Origin: Saccoglossus kowalevskii | Taxonomy: Eukaryota > Hemichordata > Enteropneusta > Harrimaniidae | Reading direction: 5' to 3' | Length of the DNA: 23,307 bases | Assembly (NCBI RefSeq): GCF_000003605.2 | Contig: NW_003126886.1 | Coordinates: 203,562 to 226,868 of the forward strand | Part shown: piece by piece, positions 19,380-23,307 of the stretch | Layout of the letters: each line of letters begins with the position of its first letter | Numbering within the stretch: the first letter of the stretch is position 1 | Notes under the pieces: model-generated | Databases searched by the model: none | The model's input: the letters and a program-made list of their open reading frames with translations, nothing else | What the model was told of the DNA's origin: nothing | Position numbers and translations under genes: made by a program

Positions 19380-19645
19380 CAGTTCCAGACGTTGCGACAC
19401 GAAATTTTGCATGGAGGGGGGGGGGGTCTGATCACCAACCTGGCGCCGAAGGCGCGACCTTATTGGGGCGTCCAGGGCATGGTTCCCCTCAACAATTTTG
19501 AAATACAGACCTTCTGAACTCTATTTCCTGCATTTGAGGGGCAAATTTTGCTGACACAAAGGATTCAAGCTTGATTTTGGAGAGGCGACGCCCCCAACAT
19601 TTTTCCAGAGGGCGACGGCCCCTCTGCCCCCTGTGCCGCCACTGA
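19380..19645. mobile_element. GC-rich dispersed repeat, family unknown
   Basis: This 265-bp island differs sharply in base composition from its AT-rich surroundings. It runs from about CAGTTCCAGACGTTGCGACA, through an 11-G run (19416-19426), GGCGCCGAAGGCGCGACC, GGGGCGTCCAGGGCATG and GGCGACGGCCCCTCTGCCCC, to GTGCCGCCACTG. This wording is what I associate with a widespread noncoding repeat in marine invertebrates, from memory and not from a search. The short frame over it is not a gene. Confidence 0.5.
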
Positions 19646-20308
19646 GTTCATTACCCACTATTATACCTCATGACCATGACAGCCAATCAGATTACCGTAT
19701 TAGAGGTTAACATTGTCTTGCCATAATTGTACCATCCGAGTACCATCCTCCTCAATTTACCTGATTTACGCTGATAACTTGTCAGGGAAGCACGATACGC
19801 GGCAATGTTCGTGAACTGGGTCACGTTCACTATTTGACTATCTTATTGGAAAGAAAAAAAATAGGATTTTGTAGCAATTTCGCGTGATTTTTAGTCAAGC
19901 TTCTCGTGCGTACGCCAGCGCGCTCAGCTACGCGCTTTGAGACATTTAATCTGCGATTGCGTAGTTCGTCAACCTAAATAATCCGAGAGTCGTGGGCTTT
20001 GCCGTGTGACGGCATCGTTTTGTTTTGTTACTTATTTTGTGTGTTTTGACAGTATATTGACATATTATGTACAGTGTATTTAAACTACACTCAAGCAGTG
20101 TGCAGCTCCATGTGCAGCTCGTTTCAGTGTTCTACACGTAATGCGAATCGGAACGCAATGTAGCATATAGCTGCGCACAGGATGGCGCTGGATGTTGTTG
20201 CAAAAATCAATTCTTCGTCAGGCTGAAGCTGTTGAAATTGAGTTCATCAAAACTACCATGAAAGTAAAAAGTAAAAAGGCGTCCATGATAAAACTTAATA
20301 GAATTCAA

Positions 20309-20420
20309 TCACTGCTCTTGAACTCCTTCAACTTGTATATTTGTGTTCATACACGCATTCAGATCTACAAGCGTGAACTTAAGTTTTTCATGATTGAGTG
20401 CCACAATTTCTGTTTTTAAT
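20309..20420 (-). pseudogene. Weak candidate: remnant of a LINE ORF1-like coiled-coil protein
   Basis: On the minus strand the reading RINLLKTEIVALNHEKLKF with TLVDLNACMNTNIQVEGVQ resembles the end of the ORF1 coiled coil and the following strand of many LINEs (leucine heptads, then VDL-AR---NI---GV-E). The key Arg residues are changed and a stop follows at once, so it would be dead. The resemblance is by eye and may be chance. Confidence 0.25.
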
Positions 20421-21233
20421 AGATTTATTCGGTATAATAATACAAATGTACACCACAACAGCGGTGGGCATATAGTTTTAGAGACCCTCAGAGCTAAAAC
20501 TCCCTTATAAGCTAATGTATACATTGATGCAACACATAGAGCAACATGTTAAATTTTGTTTCGTTTGGTGATTTACTGATTTATCGAATTGTTTGTTTTA
20601 AACATCCCTACACTGTCTCTTACTTTCTTTAATCAGTGTTTGTTACATCTTGACATTATTTCTGTTCATTCAATTAAAAATACAAACTGTGTAATTACGC
20701 AATTGTGGTACTGCGCTGATTTTTGCTGTATAATAAAAAAATGAATCACAGTTTTAACCGCGTGACATCTGTTTGTTACACACGTGGCATGGGGAATAGA
20801 GTAAAACCCCGAGCACCTGCCAATGTTTTTGGCTGGTAATTGTGGTTATGGGTTTATGCGTCATATTGACAGTCCTCTAATAATTTTCGGTATCTGGTCA
20901 CTTGGGCAGTTTTTACTAAAACAATCAATAATGATTGGATATTCTATTCTAAACAAATATTTTGCTCCCATCGGAAGACAGCTGAAAAGGTCATGCTGGG
21001 TTTATTTACAACAAATAAAACGAAAATGATGAAAATATTATCATGAGAACAGAACATACTATACACAGAAATATTGAGTTCGGCAGTAGCTCATATCAAT
21101 TTAGATATTTACGCAATATAGGTCTTATTTTAGAAAGTGAGAAATAAGATGTATGTTTCTGTTGTAGGCAACAGTACACCATTTGACAAATCCTAACGCG
21201 TCACAGGATAATATATTGTTAAATGAAACTCAC

Positions 21234-21440
21234 ATATCCAATTGAGAGATTTGAATCCAATCAACACCTTCCTTACACCATATGAATCTTCCAAATCCAC
21301 ATACCACCACGGGGAGGTTTCCTCCAGACTTTGGGTGTTGGAATCGTAGTTTCCGTCTAAGGCACTGTTTGCTGTTGCGCCCGAGTAGAGGTAACTGCTT
21401 TGATTTGTAGTCGTTCTCCCTAAACCAACGTTGGTCAAAT
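21234..21440 (-). CDS. Gene B exon: first half of FTP domain 1
   Basis: 207 bp, phase 1-1, between TGTCGGCAG and GTGAGT. It encodes LTNVGLGRTTTNQSSYLYSG, then NSALDGNYDSNTQSLEE, SPWWYVDLEDSYGVRKVLI and GFKSLNW. It has the A-DGN and PWW-VDL marks of the FTP fold. The Gly usual after VDL is Glu here. No His stands between DGN and PWW, and the post-strand NR-D motif is lost (FKSLNWIY), so the standard fucose site appears absent. NQSS is a possible N-glycosylation site. It pairs with 18689-18468 across a 2.5-kb intron. Confidence 0.9.
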
Positions 21441-21749
21441 CTGCCGACAACAATATAAAACAACTAACCTGTGGTAATATTCTAAAAACAACATTGTAGT
21501 AAAATTGTTCTTAGCATCGCGTGAATAACATGCAGCTTTTATTGATGAAATTCGTCCAGATACCATTGTTCACCGTGTACAGTTGTCGCGAATTAATATT
21601 ACTATAAAGTTGTTAATTTTGTAAATAGTTTCTAATTTGTTTCAGTTTAGACATATATTCTTCTACGAACGATCATTGAACATCAATAGTTTACTGTTAA
21701 ATAAAATTACGAAATGAACATACGAATAAATAGTGACAAGGTAACTTAC
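21441..21749 (-). other. Intron of gene B between sushi 1 and FTP domain 1
   Basis: 309 bp, donor GTAAGT, acceptor GTCGGCAG. AT-rich with nothing further seen. Confidence 0.85.
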
Positions 21750-21932
21750 TTGTACATAGAGGTAGGTGATTGTCCCATATTACCCCGTCACATGTTATGA
21801 CGTCAAATGTATACAATGTATATCCAACATCACACTCAAATTGCAGAAAATTACCACTTTCCATTGGAAATATGGGACTGACGGGCGATATGACGTAACC
21901 ATCATCAGGGACACCCGGATCAGAGCATTGAC
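21750..21932 (-). CDS. Gene B exon: sushi (CCP) domain 1, first visible exon
   Basis: 183 bp, phase 1-1, after ACGTTTTTGCAG and before GTAAGT. It encodes QCSDPGVPDDGYVISPV, Cys2 in FECDVGYTLYT, Cys3 in VITCDG, Trp in VIWDN and Cys4 in LPLCT. All sushi hallmarks are present. The exon has the same length as the gene A sushi exon. An in-frame ATG upstream (21963) lies in the preceding intron because a strong acceptor follows it and no signal peptide is encoded there. The exon starts in phase 1, so at least one more 5' exon must exist right of here. Confidence 0.92.
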
Positions 21933-23307
21933 CTGCAAAAACGTAGAATAGGCCAAGCCTCATTAACGGTTAATACTCGATCTAGTACAAAACGCCAGAC
22001 ATGTTGACACAACGGTTCAATCTTTTTTTTCTTGCTTCATTACTCAAGATGAATAACAGTATTATTCTTTCATGTTACCAAACACATGAAGACCTTACAA
22101 AAAGTGGGATAGCATAAATATTTGCACCAAAACAACTAGGATATTTTCTGCTTTTGAATATTTAAAATTGTTGAAGAGGAAATAATAGCGAAAAAGTTTA
22201 CTACAGAGTCATCGCCGACCCAATAATCTATTTTATATACACCACCTAATTGCAAGAAAGATAGTTTCCTATCAATTTTGAAAAATAAATTAACAGTTGT
22301 CACTGGTACCGATGCTTATATGTATTTACTTGGTGACTTTAATCATGGAGCTAAAATTTGCGATTTCCATGATTCGAACGTCACCATCCAACATGGTTGC
22401 TGAAAAACTTAAAATTGAAAATCGCGCATGTTTGGTGAACTTCGGCACCAACTGCGCAGCTCTCAAAGTTCAGGTCACTGATGCGAGGAGGACGCTCATT
22501 AATTATTCATTGTTTAACGCCGGCCGCGATCACGGAGATGAAAGGCAAACGCGAACAATAAACAGCTTAAAACAAAGGACTCAAGTAGGATTACAATCTG
22601 TTCGATCTCCTTCTTTTTTTAGCTCCATGCTTTAATACAGTAGATAAACAGTTCTACTACATAGAACTTACAAACATTAATTTATCACATTCATATCTTG
22701 TGCTATGGTCACGTCGTCTGGTGTCCTTAAATTATGATGTATATTATATGCCATATACTGAGCAAATACGAACACACTCACTGAACACGCAGTCCTGTAG
22801 AAAAGTATAAATTAATATTGCATGCTAAGACAGTTAAGTAAGGTACATAGAAAGCTAAGAACTGAGTGGTTATCATAATAGCTGTTCTACAGCTTTCATT
22901 AACATCAACCAGTCATTGGGGTTCAGCTTTAAATGTCTATTCCATTAAGCATGCAAATCTCGACTCCCCACCATTGATTGCTGGAATTACACCAAAAAAT
23001 GAAAAAAATCCTCTTTCGATATTTCTGAAATTTATTTTATAAAAACAAATAGGGTAGTAGGATTGTCTAACTGTCATGTAACTGTCGTGTAACATATATC
23101 ACGTAATTGTCAGTTAGCAGTCGAACAGCCCTGGCAGCTATGAGCATCTTAGTATCGGTAATCCAACTCCCTTGGAACAGCTAAGGAACTGCTAAGATGA
23201 CAGTGATGGCACCGACCATACACTAACACATTGGTTACACACATGTCTAGTTTATCAATCATATCATGTCATTTACGTCATAACTGTAGGTCTTGAACAA
23301 CTAAGTG
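21933..23307 (-). other. Upstream intron of gene B, continuing past the right edge
   Basis: No exon with FTP, sushi or signal-peptide features was found on the minus strand. It contains the inverted-repeat element at 22343-22631. The rest is AT-rich with short motifs such as a repeated AACTGTC-TGTAAC near 23070-23090. Confidence 0.5.
22343..22631. mobile_element. Inverted-repeat element flanked by TTAA, possible MITE
   Basis: CATGGAGCTAAAA at 22344-22356 is the exact reverse complement of TTTTAGCTCCATG at 22617-22629, and TTAA lies just outside at 22339-22342 and 22632-22635. The 289-bp interior is richer in G and C than its flanks, with a CGCCGGCCGCG stretch near 22518. A 112-codon frame spans the element and its left flank but matches no transposase. 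It is probably a non-autonomous DNA transposon. Confidence 0.45.

Larger units (their letters stand above)
18690..21233 (-). other. 2.5-kb intron of gene B inside FTP domain 1
   Basis: From donor GTGAGT (21233) to acceptor TTCTCAG (18690). It holds the GC-rich dispersed repeat at 19380-19645 and a possible decayed retroelement piece at 20300-20420. The remaining parts (18690-19379, 19646-20300 and 20525-21233) show only chance frames and short A/T runs. Confidence 0.75.
12843..21932 (-). other. Gene model B (partial, 3' end): sushi - FTP - sushi - FTP - stalk - membrane span
   Basis: Seven minus-strand exons (21932-21750, 21440-21234, 18689-18468, 18214-18035, 15336-15139, 14654-14445, 13300-12843) join into one open frame of about 551 residues plus stop. 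All six introns are GT-AG and phase 1. Codons made at the joins are Asn, Tyr, Gly, Asp, Leu and Ala, with no stop. The product should be a type I membrane protein with two sushi-FTP pairs outside the cell. The signal peptide and any earlier domains must lie right of 23307. One gene is the simplest reading, but transcripts could also use the sushi-FTP pairs separately. No poly(A) hexamer was found close to the stop. Confidence 0.82.

Noticed and set aside
22297-22635. 112-codon + strand frame
   Set aside because: It covers an inverted-repeat element and its left flank, crosses the element boundary and matches no known transposase, so it is not annotated as a gene.
21933-23307. Signal-peptide or further sushi/FTP exon for gene B
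   Set aside because: No Cys-patterned or hydrophobic start exon with phase 1 donor was found; the upstream exons are probably outside the window.
1-23307. tRNA or rRNA genes
   Set aside because: No B-box-like GGTTCRANNCC with a matching A-box or cloverleaf was seen, and no conserved rRNA stretch.

Overview
This is eukaryotic, almost certainly invertebrate animal DNA. It is AT-rich, its coding sequence is split into short GT-AG exons, and it carries many private tandem arrays and decayed transposon pieces. The exons encode FTP (fucolectin/tachylectin-4/pentraxin-1, F5/8C-like) domains, sushi/CCP domains, Thr-rich stalks and single membrane spans. A lophotrochozoan, perhaps a gastropod mollusc, fits the domain mix and repeat style, but that is a guess, not a measurement.

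Two paralogous type I membrane protein genes converge tail to tail. The + strand gene is cut by the left edge. Its visible part is the second half of an FTP domain (1550-1759), a sushi domain (2112-2294) and a last exon with a 15-residue Thr-rich repeat stalk, membrane span and cytoplasmic tail (3185-4233), followed by a poly(A) signal at 4468. The - strand gene is cut by the right edge. Read leftwards it has sushi (21932-21750), FTP (21440-21234 plus 18689-18468), sushi (18214-18035), a second FTP (15336-15139 plus 14654-14445) and a stalk/membrane/tail exon (13300-12843). Every internal junction is phase 1, every joined codon is sense, and equivalent exons have equal or nearly equal lengths. 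The last FTP halves of the two genes share about 39 of 70 residues by my eye count, and both membrane-span exons share a pattern of LLSL, then LYIA, then F-K-R. Both encode likely cell-surface recognition proteins. Neither signal peptide nor start codon lies in the window. The His and Arg positions usually needed for fucose binding in F-type lectins are not seen, so the ligand is open.

The introns and the roughly 8.6 kb between the two stop codons are filled with repeats. These are a 27-bp minisatellite (1-975), a 104-bp tandem duplication (2307-2511), four 108-bp units (2571-3002), 23 near-identical 32-bp units with a CACGTG at each junction (6661-7392), 31-bp units with a perfect TGACGTCA (8524-8650), a (TA)n tract (10747-10826) and a 2.27-kb array of about 34-bp units with a 337-bp higher-order repeat (15653-17917). 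There is also a frameshifted fragment of a non-LTR retrotransposon reverse transcriptase (12094-12440), a likely LINE tail ending in (ATTCT)n (to 13938), two inverted-repeat elements flanked by TTAA (7533-7657, 22343-22631), a 26-bp-arm palindrome (11665-11772) and a GC-rich dispersed repeat (19380-19645). I saw no tRNA, rRNA or CRISPR.
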